A DNA stretch of 64,000 bases from CAYWWY01 sp964462525 (GCA_964462525.1 CAYWWY010000006.1:1-64000); one strand, 5' to 3'. Numbered from the stretch's first letter, positions 52,858 to 62,245 are shown. The notes: a model not told the origin generated them from the sequence alone. Made by a program: numbers and translations.

Positions 52858-54440
52858 GACCCTTTTGTGTCCTTTTCAGTTTGATGATGGTTGCCCTTAT
52901 CGGGTGGGCCATGCCCCCGCACTCTCGGATTATGGATGCGATTGAAGCCCGTACAGTGATCATGCCTGATTTGTCACTTCTCGATCGAGGAGAACCGGAA
53001 ATCCGCGCAACGGGATCCCTGCGGGGGGTGCTTTTGTTGGCTGATTTTACCGATCAGCCCCGGATGGTCAGCACCCCGTTTTTTGATGATCTGATGAATG
53101 CACAGGGTCTGAACTTTGATCAAAAGTATCCAGGAAACCTCAATGTGAGTAGTGTCCGAGAGTTCTATCATCACAACTCAGGCGGGCTTCTGGATCTGCA
53201 GTTCGATGTCTATGGCTGGTTTTTGCTCCCTGAGCCGTATTCTTATTACGTCAACAACCAGTACGGGATTTATGGTGCATATCCCAGGAATGCCCAAAAA
53301 CTGGTGGAAGATTTGATTGAAGCAGCTGACCCATATGTGGACTTTTCTCAATACGATATGGGCGGAACAGGGCGGGTGGATTTTCTCATGGTGGTTCATA
53401 CCGGACCGGGAGCAGAATTTACCGGAAACCCCAACGATATATGGAGCCACCAATGGTCTCTCCGTTCTCCTGTTACAAAGGATGGAGTTCGCCTTTCGGG
53501 GTATGCAATGCAACCGGAGTACTGGGAAGTTCCATATGACATGACAATAGGGGTGTATGCGCATGAATTGGGACATCTTGCCTTGGGTTTGCCCGATCTG
53601 TACGATACCCGACAAGGATCACCTTCCTACGGCATTGGGTACTGGGGCGTAATGGCTTCAGGGAGTTGGAACGATCAAACCAGCGACTATCCCAACAACC
53701 TGAGCGGATATGGGGGCGCCCCTGCCGAGTTTAGCAGTTGGTCCAAAATCCGAGCGGGATGGATCGATCCGATCGTGATCGGTCCGACCACCACGCAATA
53801 CCTGTTATCGCCCGGCGTAGTTCTGAAATACCCGCATCCTCAAATCCCACAAGAGTATTTTTTGATCGAGTGGATTGCTGATTCTCCGTATAATCGGTTT
53901 TTGCCTGTTTATAATCGGGTTGCAATCTGGCATATCGATGATCGAAAATTTAGCTATGGTAATACCCAGCCATGGTATCCAGGCAAAGACCTCACCAACC
54001 ACTATTTGGTAGCGCTACGCCAAGCAGACGGGCAATGGGACCTTGAAAAAAAAGCGAACCGAGGAGACGCGGGGGATCTATACGGTCAAGGAGACATATT
54101 TGTCAGTTTTTCCAACCCTGCAAGCCACTTCTATGATGGGCATCCTGGGGTTATGGTTCAGGGGATTGAGTTCCGGCCAGATGGGGTCATGTTGTATTTC
54201 GGAGAGCGGGATGTGTTATTTGTGATTCACTCTGGACCCATCCTTGGATGGTCGCGTATCTTTGTCTCTAATGAGGAAGAGGCGCCATTGGAGTTGTCTT
54301 TGTCTACAAACGCCCCTCAAGAGATCCAGGATGCGTACGATGAACCCGAATTCACGCGGATACGTTCGGGGGTTTTTGCTTTCGAACTCCCGACAGAATG
54401 GTTGGAATACATTCTCTTGTTTGGAACCCCGTTGCGGTAA
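52854..54440 (+). CDS. secreted M6-like metalloprotease
   Basis: A 528-residue exported protease. The zinc motif is HELGH at 237-241, with downstream GLPDLYDTRQGSPSYGIGYWGVMASGSWN, the pattern of immune inhibitor A (M6) proteases. The N-terminal signal segment is followed by ADFTDQPRMVSTPFFDDLM, typical of the family's first domain. Likely substrates are extracellular proteins. The start overlaps the lipoprotein stop (ATGA). Confidence 0.85.
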   Translation: MRPFCVLFSLMMVALIGWAMPPHSRIMDAIEARTVIMPDLSLLDRGEPEIRATGSLRGVLLLADFTDQPRMVSTPFFDDLMNAQGLNFDQKYPGNLNVSSVREFYHHNSGGLLDLQFDVYGWFLLPEPYSYYVNNQYGIYGAYPRNAQKLVEDLIEAADPYVDFSQYDMGGTGRVDFLMVVHTGPGAEFTGNPNDIWSHQWSLRSPVTKDGVRLSGYAMQPEYWEVPYDMTIGVYAHELGHLALGLPDLYDTRQGSPSYGIGYWGVMASGSWNDQTSDYPNNLSGYGGAPAEFSSWSKIRAGWIDPIVIGPTTTQYLLSPGVVLKYPHPQIPQEYFLIEWIADSPYNRFLPVYNRVAIWHIDDRKFSYGNTQPWYPGKDLTNHYLVALRQADGQWDLEKKANRGDAGDLYGQGDIFVSFSNPASHFYDGHPGVMVQGIEFRPDGVMLYFGERDVLFVIHSGPILGWSRIFVSNEEEAPLELSLSTNAPQEIQDAYDEPEFTRIRSGVFAFELPTEWLEYILLFGTPLR

Positions 54441-54465
54441 GCATAATTGAATAGGGGGGAAACCT

Positions 54466-55827
54466 ATGTGGTTTTTGGCGGTACCGGTACCGGAAGCAAT
54501 CAAACGTGCACAGATGATGGGGGATTTTGAAGAAGCCCGAAGACGGATTGATCAATTCTTGACGAGACCTACCGTGCCTGAGCCAGTTCGGCTGCGCCTC
54601 GGATTTGAGGGGCATCGTATGGATGTGCTAAAACACGACTATTCCTATTCCGAAGAGGAAGCCCAACAAAAGTTTTTCCAATCTGTCAATGATAGCACTC
54701 CGGAGGAGTACGATTCATTGATTGCAGAAGGCTTGTTGGATAGCATGGTTATTGATGGAAAACGGCGATTCGCCAAACGGTTTGTCGAAAACCTCGGGTT
54801 TGCCTCGGAAGCTCATAAAAACCGAATGAAAGAGAAGGATCCTTTCGAAATTGAAGGAGACAAGCTGCGCCAAGAGCATTTGGAACGGCTTGCCCGATCC
54901 GAATGGCCCAAACGGTATCGTGTACAAGGCGAGGTTCGTCTTCGTTTAACGGATGATCAGGTTTCTGGACAGACCCTACGGTGTTGGCTTCCCCTACCCC
55001 GTGAAGGAGATCAACAGATTCGCGTTCGGCTTTTATCTGCCTCTCAACCATCGTATGCGGTCAATCCAATGTTTTCGGAAGCCCGATCCGTTTATATGGA
55101 AGCCCCAAAATCGAATGATTCTATCTTCTGGATCCGTTTTCAATACTTAATTCGAGAGTGGATCTCTCAAATTGACCCACTAAAAATTATCCCTCCGAGA
55201 AACCCCATGGATTCCTTTTTACAGGAAGAAGCTCCCCATATCGTATTCACTCCGTATCTGAAATTCCTTGCCCACCGGATCGTTGGATCGGAATCCAACC
55301 CGTACTGGAAGGCAAAAGCGATTTATGAATGGATTACCCATCATATCCGATACTCCTTCATGAATCCGTATATCGTCTATGAAGACCTATCCACATTTGC
55401 CGCTGTCGAAGGACGAGGAGATTGCGGGGTTATGGCTCTTCTGTTTATAACATTGTGTCGAATCGCAGGGGTTCCTGCGCGATGGCAGTCGGGATGGTAC
55501 GCCAATCCCATCCATTGTGGAAATCATGATTGGGCGCTCTTTTGGGTAGAACCGTACGGCTGGCTTCCGGTTGATGCTTCTTTTGGGCGGAGGTTTCGGA
55601 ATGAGCCGATCTACCATAGTTTTTATTTTGGGAACCTCGATGCATTTCGAATGGTATCAACAGCCTCCTTTATGGCGCCGCTGAGCCCCACCAAGCGCTT
55701 TATCCGCAACGATCCGTACGATCATCAGGCGGGAGAAATGGAAACGGAAGACGCAGCGATCCGCAGTCATCAGTTGGAGTCAACCATTCGAATTCTCGCT
55801 TTTGAAGAGGATCAAGAGATCGTATGA
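54466..55827 (+). CDS. transglutaminase-like protein
   Basis: A 453-residue protein. The C-terminal half holds a transglutaminase core with Cys320 (EGRGDCGVMALLF), His354 (GNHDWALFW) and Asp370 (LPVDASFG). The N-terminal 150 residues are helical and of unknown role; a beta domain (GQTLRCWLPLPRE) precedes the core. No signal peptide is seen, so it seems cytoplasmic. Such proteins may be proteases or crosslinkers. It overlaps the next gene by 4 bases. Confidence 0.85.
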   Translation: MWFLAVPVPEAIKRAQMMGDFEEARRRIDQFLTRPTVPEPVRLRLGFEGHRMDVLKHDYSYSEEEAQQKFFQSVNDSTPEEYDSLIAEGLLDSMVIDGKRRFAKRFVENLGFASEAHKNRMKEKDPFEIEGDKLRQEHLERLARSEWPKRYRVQGEVRLRLTDDQVSGQTLRCWLPLPREGDQQIRVRLLSASQPSYAVNPMFSEARSVYMEAPKSNDSIFWIRFQYLIREWISQIDPLKIIPPRNPMDSFLQEEAPHIVFTPYLKFLAHRIVGSESNPYWKAKAIYEWITHHIRYSFMNPYIVYEDLSTFAAVEGRGDCGVMALLFITLCRIAGVPARWQSGWYANPIHCGNHDWALFWVEPYGWLPVDASFGRRFRNEPIYHSFYFGNLDAFRMVSTASFMAPLSPTKRFIRNDPYDHQAGEMETEDAAIRSHQLESTIRILAFEEDQEIV

Positions 55828-56897
55828 ACCACAGAGAGGATTTCAAGAATCCAAGCATGATCATCCAAAGAGTGATTGATAATCTGGGAGACCATAGGGT
55901 GTGCTATTTTCGCGGAGATCTTCTGGAAGGAGATCCCGATACGCTTGTGGGAGAGGTTGATACTCGGGAGACATGGGAACGAATTCGCGAGCATTTAGAT
56001 AAATTAGGTCTTGAAGATGTGATTCTTCAATTGCGGGTGCTTGAAGAAACCATCCCTGAAGGGTATCAGTACGCTATGGTGCGCGTTCCGGTCAGCGATA
56101 TACGCAAAGATGGCCGGTTTCGGAGCGAACGGGTTCATCAGCTATTGTTCGGCGAATGGGTGCGGGTGTTGGATCTTTCGACCGACTACTGCCGGGTGAA
56201 AGACCTGGCGCGCGGGTATTTGGGGTATGCGCACCGCCAAAGCTTGGATTTTTGCAGTGAAAAACGGTATCATGAGATTCAAACCCTTCCTCGGTGGGTG
56301 GTACGCAAGCAGCATGCCTTCGCCTTTCGGCTTGCCGAACGGAGGAAAGATCGAAATATCCACATTTTAGAACAAGATTTGGGGTGGCTTCCTCTGGGAT
56401 CATCGCTGCATGTAGCCGACGCGAATGAAGATCCATTGCGCGCTGAGATTCCTTCTGGCGAGATCGGGATCCCCCATGAAAGCTGCGGGTTGTATGAGTC
56501 CTCATCCATATGCGAGATAAAAGGGCATCTTCCATATTACTCCCATGTTCCCTATCTCTGGGGTGGGTGCTCCACATATGGAACAGACTGTTCGGGATTT
56601 GTGATGCGATTGTTCGATATGATCGGGCGAGTGATTCCGAGAGATGCGGATCAACAAGAAAAGGCTTTTTGGGCAATTGAACAAGACCAAGCCCGATTTG
56701 GCGATCTTTGCTTTTTTCCAGGCCATGTGGGGTTGTTTATGGGAGACGGATGGATGCTTCATTCCAACATAACGCTTGGCGGAGTGACCATCAGCAACTT
56801 GTTTCATCCCCGCAATTCCTACGAAAGCACCTTGTTCAAGACGATGACGAAGATCGGGCGTTGGGAAACCGGTTCGACCAGGGAAAAACGACCATGA
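55824..56897 (+). CDS. NlpC/P60 family cysteine peptidase with SH3-like domains
   Basis: A 357-residue protein. The C-terminal NlpC/P60 domain has Cys256 (YGTDCSGFVMRLFD) and His301 (FFPGHVGLFMGDG), as in gamma-D-glutamyl-diamino acid peptidases such as YkfC. Two SH3-like domains precede it (about 86-220). The first 85 residues form an extra domain of unknown type. There is no signal peptide, which suits recycling of murein peptides in the cytoplasm. It overlaps both neighbours by 4 bases. Confidence 0.88.
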   Translation: MNHREDFKNPSMIIQRVIDNLGDHRVCYFRGDLLEGDPDTLVGEVDTRETWERIREHLDKLGLEDVILQLRVLEETIPEGYQYAMVRVPVSDIRKDGRFRSERVHQLLFGEWVRVLDLSTDYCRVKDLARGYLGYAHRQSLDFCSEKRYHEIQTLPRWVVRKQHAFAFRLAERRKDRNIHILEQDLGWLPLGSSLHVADANEDPLRAEIPSGEIGIPHESCGLYESSSICEIKGHLPYYSHVPYLWGGCSTYGTDCSGFVMRLFDMIGRVIPRDADQQEKAFWAIEQDQARFGDLCFFPGHVGLFMGDGWMLHSNITLGGVTISNLFHPRNSYESTLFKTMTKIGRWETGSTREKRP

Positions 56898-57961
56898 ATC
56901 CAAGCGCGGTAGGCGGGTGGATTCAATCGCATAAAGAGGACTTGGCAAAAAAGATCTTGGATCGACAGCTTCTGGATTACATGATAGAAGATCGGGATCG
57001 AATCAATGAAAAGAGAGATAAGTGTTTGGAAGACATCGGATATCATCTCTCCTATCTGGCTAACGCATTGGACAAAGACAGCCTTCTTCTCTTCGAACAC
57101 TACGTGATCTGGGTTCGAAAGCTCTTTCAAAACCTTGGGATATCCATATCGAGTCTTGCAGATAATCTAAAAGCCACAGGAAGGGTTTTGAGAGAAGCGC
57201 TGGGCGACGAAGCGTTTCAACGGATTCGACTCTTTCTCGATCGAGGAAGCGCTGTAATGTCAGGAGAGGTTTCTGAGCATGCGGTAGAAGAGGAAGAGTT
57301 AGATTCTTTGTGGAATAGCGATGTGGATTTATATATCCGCTTTCTGCTCGAGCCAAATCGAGCTGCTGCAACAAAACTGGTCATGGATCGATTGGATCAA
57401 GGAGTCGATGTTAAAATGCTGTACCTCCACATTTTTCAGCCAGCCCTCCGGAAAATTGGGAGAATGTGGCAAACCAATACCCTCTCTGTGGCGCAGGAGC
57501 ATTATTTCACTGCTTCGACTCAATGGATCATGTCTCTGTTGTACCATCGAATCTTCGAAACGCCACATAATGGATTCCGATTGGTTGGAACCTGTGTTGG
57601 CGGTGAATTACACGAAATTGGTATGCGAATGGTATGCGATTTTTTCGAGATGGAAGGGTGGGATACATACTATTTGGGAGCCAATACACCAACGCAAGCG
57701 GTGCTTGAAGCAGTTGATTCACACAAGCCTCATCTAGTTGCCATCTCCACGACCATGGTTTTTCACATTCCCGGAGTGGAGGCAATGGTTCGAGCAGTCA
57801 AGGCCCAAAGCGGAAATCCACAGCCTTGGATCCTGTTGGGGGGATATCCGTTTAATCGTGATCCTGAACTGTGGAAAAAGGTGGGAGGAGATGCCTTTGG
57901 TCAAGATGCTCAGATGGGTGTGATGAAAGCGCGCCACTTGATTGCGAGTGGAAAAACATGA
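56894..57961 (+). CDS. B12-binding sensor protein with CarH-like light-sensing motif
   Basis: A 355-residue soluble protein. A helical N-terminal 140 residues of unknown type precede a four-helix cap and Rossmann B12 domain of the CarH/methionine-synthase kind. The cap has W192-x9-E202-H203, the signature of adenosyl-B12 photoreceptors; the B12 domain has E238-x-H240-x-x-G243, then 41 residues to S285-T-T287, then GG at 316-317. His240 would be the lower cobalt ligand. No DNA-binding domain is present. It overlaps by 4 bases the histidine kinase that follows. The residue after W192 is Gln, where CarH has the His that swaps onto cobalt in light. Confidence 0.8.
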   Translation: MNPSAVGGWIQSHKEDLAKKILDRQLLDYMIEDRDRINEKRDKCLEDIGYHLSYLANALDKDSLLLFEHYVIWVRKLFQNLGISISSLADNLKATGRVLREALGDEAFQRIRLFLDRGSAVMSGEVSEHAVEEEELDSLWNSDVDLYIRFLLEPNRAAATKLVMDRLDQGVDVKMLYLHIFQPALRKIGRMWQTNTLSVAQEHYFTASTQWIMSLLYHRIFETPHNGFRLVGTCVGGELHEIGMRMVCDFFEMEGWDTYYLGANTPTQAVLEAVDSHKPHLVAISTTMVFHIPGVEAMVRAVKAQSGNPQPWILLGGYPFNRDPELWKKVGGDAFGQDAQMGVMKARHLIASGKT

Positions 57962-59190
57962 ACACTGGTTTTCCCATTCAAAGAGGCGGTTTTACTCTTC
58001 TGTGCGATCTAGATGGCCGGGTCAAAACGGTAATGTCCAATCAGATCGTATCGGAGGGTTTCATTCAGGAAGGCGCGTCCTTTTTTGCTATTTTGGATCG
58101 AGAAAGCCAAAACAAAGGGAAGGAGCTATTTGCTGAGATTGAACGCAATCAGGTGGCATTGGGATGGGAATTGAACCTGATTTCCGCAGCTAGCAAACAG
58201 ACAGATCCGATGCTGTTGGTGATCAACGGCATGCTGTACGAAGGAGACGTTGTGCTCATGGGATCCTTGTCTGCCTCAGAATTGGCTGCATACGAAGAAG
58301 AATTGACCCGAATCAATCATGAGTTGACCAATACGCTTCGAGCGCGGATTAAAGAGCAGGTTGTGATTATGCAAGATCAAGCCCGAAAAGAACGGGAGTA
58401 CCTGGAAGGGTTTTCCAAAATCAACAATGAACTGGCCAATATGCAACGGGAGATCACAAAAAAGAACATCCAGCTTCGAAAGCTGAACGACGAGAAAGAT
58501 AGCTTGTTGGGTATCGCTTCTCATGATTTGAGAAACCCGTTGAATGCGATTATGGGGTTTTCCGAGTTTCTGGTGGAGGACCTGCAAAATGCGATCAGTG
58601 AAGAACAGATGGACTTGCTGAAAACCATCTATGATTCCAGCCGATATATGTTGGGTTTGGTAAATGACCTTCTGGATTACGCGAAGATTGAAATGGGCCA
58701 TTTGGAATTGCATCGGGAACAAACCGATCTACAAAAACTGGTGGAACGAACGGTATCCATCAATCGCCCTTTGGCTGAACGGCACGGAATTCTTATTGAG
58801 TGCCATCTTCTTGGAGCGTCCTGGATGGTCGATGTGGATCGAATCAAGATTGAGCAGATTATGAACAATCTTTTGGGCAATGCGATCCGATATTCTCCGT
58901 CTGGATCGAAAATCAAGGTGCAAACCGAGGAAAACAGTGGGTGGTATTGGGTCCGAGTGATTGATGAAGGTCCTGGGATTCCTGAAGAAGAGATGGGAAC
59001 ACTCTTCAAGCCTTTTGGGAAAACGAGTGTAAAGAGCGCTCGTTCAGAAAAAGGGACCGGATTGGGCCTTGTAATCGTAAAAAAGATGGCGGAAGGTCAT
59101 GGGGGGGCGATTGCTGTCTCAAGCAAGTTCGGGAAAGGATCAACATTCTCTTTTTCCCTCCCCAAACCTGATAGGGAAAATGGGGATTAG
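57958..59190 (+). CDS. soluble hybrid-free histidine kinase with PAS-like domain
   Basis: A 410-residue kinase without membrane segments. The N-terminal hundred residues look PAS-like (FTLLCDLDGRVKTVMSN), followed by a coiled coil (about 108-183). The phospho-acceptor is His189 in IASHDLRNPLNAIMGFS. ATPase boxes are EQIMNNLLGNAIRYSP, IDEGPGIPEEE and GTGLGLVI. Its start ATGA overlaps the stop of the B12 sensor, so the two are coupled; a longer upstream frame is antibiotic to that overlap and not used. No response regulator is adjacent. Confidence 0.88.
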   Translation: MNTGFPIQRGGFTLLCDLDGRVKTVMSNQIVSEGFIQEGASFFAILDRESQNKGKELFAEIERNQVALGWELNLISAASKQTDPMLLVINGMLYEGDVVLMGSLSASELAAYEEELTRINHELTNTLRARIKEQVVIMQDQARKEREYLEGFSKINNELANMQREITKKNIQLRKLNDEKDSLLGIASHDLRNPLNAIMGFSEFLVEDLQNAISEEQMDLLKTIYDSSRYMLGLVNDLLDYAKIEMGHLELHREQTDLQKLVERTVSINRPLAERHGILIECHLLGASWMVDVDRIKIEQIMNNLLGNAIRYSPSGSKIKVQTEENSGWYWVRVIDEGPGIPEEEMGTLFKPFGKTSVKSARSEKGTGLGLVIVKKMAEGHGGAIAVSSKFGKGSTFSFSLPKPDRENGD

Positions 59191-59192
59191 TT

Positions 59193-59732
59193 TTGGAGTT
59201 TGTGGTCCTAGACACAGAAACAACCGGTCTTTCCCCTGACAAGGGTTCATGCATCATAGAAGTAGCTGCGGTAGTGGTTCGAAATTGGGAAGTCCAAACC
59301 GAAGAAACCTATTCGGAGTTGATCAACCCCGGTCGACCGATAGATCCGTTTATAACCCGACTTACGGGAATCACCAATTCTATGGTGCGGGGGAAACGGA
59401 ATCTCTTTCCTGTAGTTCGTGACTTTCTTTCTTTTTTGGGCGATCGAACGGTGGTCATCCAAAATGCTTCCTTCGATTTGCGGTTTCTCCAGCATTCCTG
59501 TCATCAGTGTGACATCGAGCCCTTTCGAAACCCATACATCGATACGATACACCTTTCTCGAGCGCTTTTCCGAGGGAGGCATAATCTTGACGAAATCCTG
59601 CGTCGTTTGGGGATTCACGCAGTCGATCGGCATCGGGCGTTGGGGGACGCAATAGCTACAGCGCATGCCTTTGTCGCAATGAGCCAGAAAATCGGATACA
59701 CCAATCTATGGAGGTGGGTCCGAATCCCGTGA
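59193..59732 (+). CDS. DEDDh 3'-5' exonuclease (DnaQ/PolC epsilon type)
   Basis: A 179-residue exonuclease. FVVLDTETTGLSP holds Asp7 and Glu9; NASFDLRFLQ and the DRHRALGDAIAT ending supply the remaining Asp and the His of the DEDDh type. It resembles the proofreading domain of PolC and DnaQ. It starts at TTG 59193, two bases after the kinase stop. No typical ribosome site is seen, consistent with coupling. Confidence 0.9.
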   Translation: MEFVVLDTETTGLSPDKGSCIIEVAAVVVRNWEVQTEETYSELINPGRPIDPFITRLTGITNSMVRGKRNLFPVVRDFLSFLGDRTVVIQNASFDLRFLQHSCHQCDIEPFRNPYIDTIHLSRALFRGRHNLDEILRRLGIHAVDRHRALGDAIATAHAFVAMSQKIGYTNLWRWVRIP

Positions 59733-60544
59733 ATGCGAATCGTGAGATACGAATTGGAACCAGCGGGTTTTCGTATGATGATTGGGTTGGTAATGTTTAT
59801 CCTGTTGGTTTGCCGCAGAACAAATGGTTTGAATACTATACGACCCTCTTCGATTGTTTGGAAATCAACTACACCTATTATCGGATGCCTTCGTATCAGA
59901 CGATGGTATCTCTGTGCAAACGAGCACCGAGAGGTTTTGCTTTTGTGATCAAAGGGCATCAGTCGTTCACCCATGGATTCGATCGATCCGGAATTCCCGA
60001 GTATCTACGCAGCGTATCGGTTATTCGAGAACAAGGCTTTCCCCTTTTAATTTTGCTTCAGTTCCCAAACTCGTTTCGAAGGACCGACGCAAACCGAACC
60101 TATTTGGATCATGTGATCAAAGATATCAATATTGATTGCGCGGTCGAATTTCGTCATGAATCGTGGGACAGACCGCAGGTAATCGATACATTTCGTGAGC
60201 GTGGGATTTTGTGGGTTTCGGTGGATCAGCCCGCGTTGCAAGGGCTCATGAACCGCCGTTTGGTTGATACAGACGGGTACTACCTTCGGTTTCACGGTCG
60301 GAACGCAGAAAAATGGTACGCGCATGAGCACGCATATGAGCGATATGATTATCAGTATTCAGAAGAGGAGCTTATGGAATGGGTGGGAAAGATTCGCCTT
60401 GTGGAGAAAGGGAGAAAGCTTGTTTTTTTTAACAACCATTTCCGGGGAAAAGCAGTGATTAATGCAACAATGCTCAAATCAATGATTGGAACAGAGAAGA
60501 TCGATCAAGCGGACACAGAAAAGGAGGGTTCACATGAAACGTAA
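59729..60544 (+). CDS. DUF72 family protein (YecE-like)
   Basis: A 271-residue TIM-barrel protein of the DUF72/YecE family: IRIGTSGFSYDDWVGNVYP and LEINYTYYRMPSYQTM at the start, CAVEFRHESW in the middle and YYLRFHGRN and FFNNHFRGKA at the end. Function unknown. GTG 59729 overlaps the exonuclease stop; an ATG at 59708 in the same frame is the alternative. It overlaps the start of the glycosidase gene. Confidence 0.88.
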   Translation: MNANREIRIGTSGFSYDDWVGNVYPVGLPQNKWFEYYTTLFDCLEINYTYYRMPSYQTMVSLCKRAPRGFAFVIKGHQSFTHGFDRSGIPEYLRSVSVIREQGFPLLILLQFPNSFRRTDANRTYLDHVIKDINIDCAVEFRHESWDRPQVIDTFRERGILWVSVDQPALQGLMNRRLVDTDGYYLRFHGRNAEKWYAHEHAYERYDYQYSEEELMEWVGKIRLVEKGRKLVFFNNHFRGKAVINATMLKSMIGTEKIDQADTEKEGSHET

Positions 60545-61874
60545 CGATTTTCCGAAAAACTTTCTGTGGGGTACAGCCACTGCGGCCTATCAAATTGAAG
60601 GGGCGGATTTGGAAGACGGCAAAGGCCCTTCGATCTGGACACACTTCTGTACAAAAGACGGAGCCATTCGAACGGGTGAAGATGGCTCTGTGGGTTGCGA
60701 TCATTATCATCAATGGGACGAAGACCTGGAACTAATGAAAGCGCTGGGCGTTAATGCCTATCGCTTCTCGATCAGTTGGCCTCGGGTGATTCCGGACGGG
60801 AAAGGTAAACCGAATTCAAAAGGATTGGATTTTTACAACCGATTGGTGGATGGGATCCTGGATCGCGGCATTGAACCAATGATCACGTTATATCATTGGG
60901 ATCTGCCCCAAGTGCTTCAAGAACAGCACCAAGGATGGGAATCCCGAGATACCATAGATTACTTTGGTGTTTACGCGCAGCAGATGTTTTCTACCTTGGG
61001 AGATCGGGTGTCCAATTGGATCACTCTGAATGAGCCTTTTTGTTCTTCCCACACGAGCTACTTCATGGGCGAACACGCTCCGGGCGTGTGTGATGCGAAA
61101 CGCTCTTTCCAGGTCGCTCATCATCTCCTTTTGGCCCATGGGAAGGCAGTCCAAGCTTTTCGTTCGGAAGTGCCCGGAGGGAACATCGGATTGACCAATG
61201 TGACCTCGTGTATTGAGGCGGCTTCGAGTTCCGAAGAAGACAAGCGGGCAGCCTTTTTGGGCAATCAATTCGTGAATGATTGGTTCTATGCCACTCCCAT
61301 TTATGGATCATATCCCTCCGAGTTGTCAGAAACCCTGAAACCGTTGGGTTTGTACCCCGAAGTGAAGAACGGAGATTTCGAAATCATTCGGGAACCCATT
61401 GATTTTTGGGGTGTGAATTACTACACCCGCCAGTTGGTCAAAGCCGATCCAGGAGGCATGATGGGCATCGCTCATGATAAACCTCGTTTGCCGACCACGG
61501 ACATGGGTTGGGAAATTTATCCCCAAGGATTAACTCAGTGTTTGAAGCAAGTCAGTGAGTATGGAAGCCTTCCCTTGTATGTGACCGAAAATGGGTGTGC
61601 CGAAAAAGATATGGTGTTTCGCGATAAGGTACATGATGAGAAGCGGGTAAAGTATATCCGGGAGCACATTAAGGCGGTCCAGAATGCGATCAACCAGGGA
61701 ATCATCGTTAAAGGGTATTTTTTGTGGTCTTTTTTGGACAATTTTGAGTGGGCTTACGGGTTTTCCAAACGATTTGGCTTGGTTTATGTAGATTTTAAAG
61801 ACCAAGAGAGAAAACGGACCCCCAAAGACAGCTATTTGGATTATCAACAGTTTCTTACCCAAACTGATTCTTGA
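60534..61874 (+). CDS. glycoside hydrolase family 1 beta-glucosidase
   Basis: A 446-residue GH1 enzyme of standard length: FLWGTATAAYQIEG, the acid/base Glu167 in TLNEPF and the nucleophile Glu352 in VTENGC. It hydrolyses beta-glucosides, perhaps 6-phospho or galacto types. ATG 60534 follows AAAAGGAGGG. It is the last gene of the long run; a promoter for the antitoxin-like gene lies in the following 80 bases. Confidence 0.94.
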   Translation: MKRNDFPKNFLWGTATAAYQIEGADLEDGKGPSIWTHFCTKDGAIRTGEDGSVGCDHYHQWDEDLELMKALGVNAYRFSISWPRVIPDGKGKPNSKGLDFYNRLVDGILDRGIEPMITLYHWDLPQVLQEQHQGWESRDTIDYFGVYAQQMFSTLGDRVSNWITLNEPFCSSHTSYFMGEHAPGVCDAKRSFQVAHHLLLAHGKAVQAFRSEVPGGNIGLTNVTSCIEAASSSEEDKRAAFLGNQFVNDWFYATPIYGSYPSELSETLKPLGLYPEVKNGDFEIIREPIDFWGVNYYTRQLVKADPGGMMGIAHDKPRLPTTDMGWEIYPQGLTQCLKQVSEYGSLPLYVTENGCAEKDMVFRDKVHDEKRVKYIREHIKAVQNAINQGIIVKGYFLWSFLDNFEWAYGFSKRFGLVYVDFKDQERKRTPKDSYLDYQQFLTQTDS

Positions 61875-61901
61875 TCGGAACAGAAATGTAATATATGCGC
61901 C

Positions 61902-61930
61902 TTGATTTTTTGGAAGAAATTGACTATAAT
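61902..61930 (+). promoter_or_regulatory. promoter of the antitoxin-like gene
   Basis: TTGATT (61902-61907) and consensus TATAAT (61925-61930) are spaced by 17 bases. Confidence 0.8.
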
Positions 61931-61940
61931 TATAGTCAAT
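61919..61940 (+). promoter_or_regulatory. 22-base perfect palindrome over the -10 (likely operator)
   Basis: The arm ATTGACTATAA is followed directly by its reverse complement. It covers the -10 box and ends just before the AAGGAG of the antitoxin-like gene. This is the usual place for autorepression by Phd/YefM proteins. Confidence 0.8.
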
Positions 61941-61954
61941 AAGGAGTGGGTATT

Positions 61955-62242
61955 GTGCGTACTTTACGAGATTTACAGTTTGTGCCGTTGGCAGACGCCA
62001 AAAAAGAGTTTTCCGCTGTGATCCAGGATTCTCAAAAGGAAGAAGTGATCATCACTCGAAACGGAAAACCGGTATCGGCGCTAATGAGTTACGATCGATA
62101 TGTTCAGATCATGGAGTTTTTGAATGAGATTTACGATCTTTATCTGATAGATGTAGGAAGCGAATCGGACGCTGCATTGATCAAAAAACGAAGTCTTGAC
62201 GAGTTATTGGTACATTTGGATACTACAGATCAGGAGGTATAA
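61955..62242 (+). CDS. Phd/YefM family antitoxin-like protein
   Basis: A 95-residue protein. FVPLADAKKEFSAVIQDSQKEEVIITRNGKPVSALMSYDRY is the Phd/YefM DNA-binding fold. The C-terminal half, where the toxin would bind, is acidic (IDVGSESDAALIKKRSLDELL). No RelE, Doc or VapC-like gene is adjacent; an ABC ATPase gene follows after 3 bases. Thus it may be a free-standing repressor of itself and the ATPase. GTG 61955 is set by AAGGAG 8 bases upstream. Confidence 0.85.
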   Translation: MRTLRDLQFVPLADAKKEFSAVIQDSQKEEVIITRNGKPVSALMSYDRYVQIMEFLNEIYDLYLIDVGSESDAALIKKRSLDELLVHLDTTDQEV

Positions 62243-62245
62243 TCG

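Noticed and set aside
56800..56900. A cobalamin riboswitch controlling the B12 sensor gene
   Set aside because: The gene overlaps the NlpC/P60 gene; there is no leader.
57871..57957. An upstream start for the soluble histidine kinase
   Set aside because: It would overlap the B12 sensor gene by 90 bases and adds Cys-rich sequence unlike a kinase; the ATGA junction at 57958 is the natural start.
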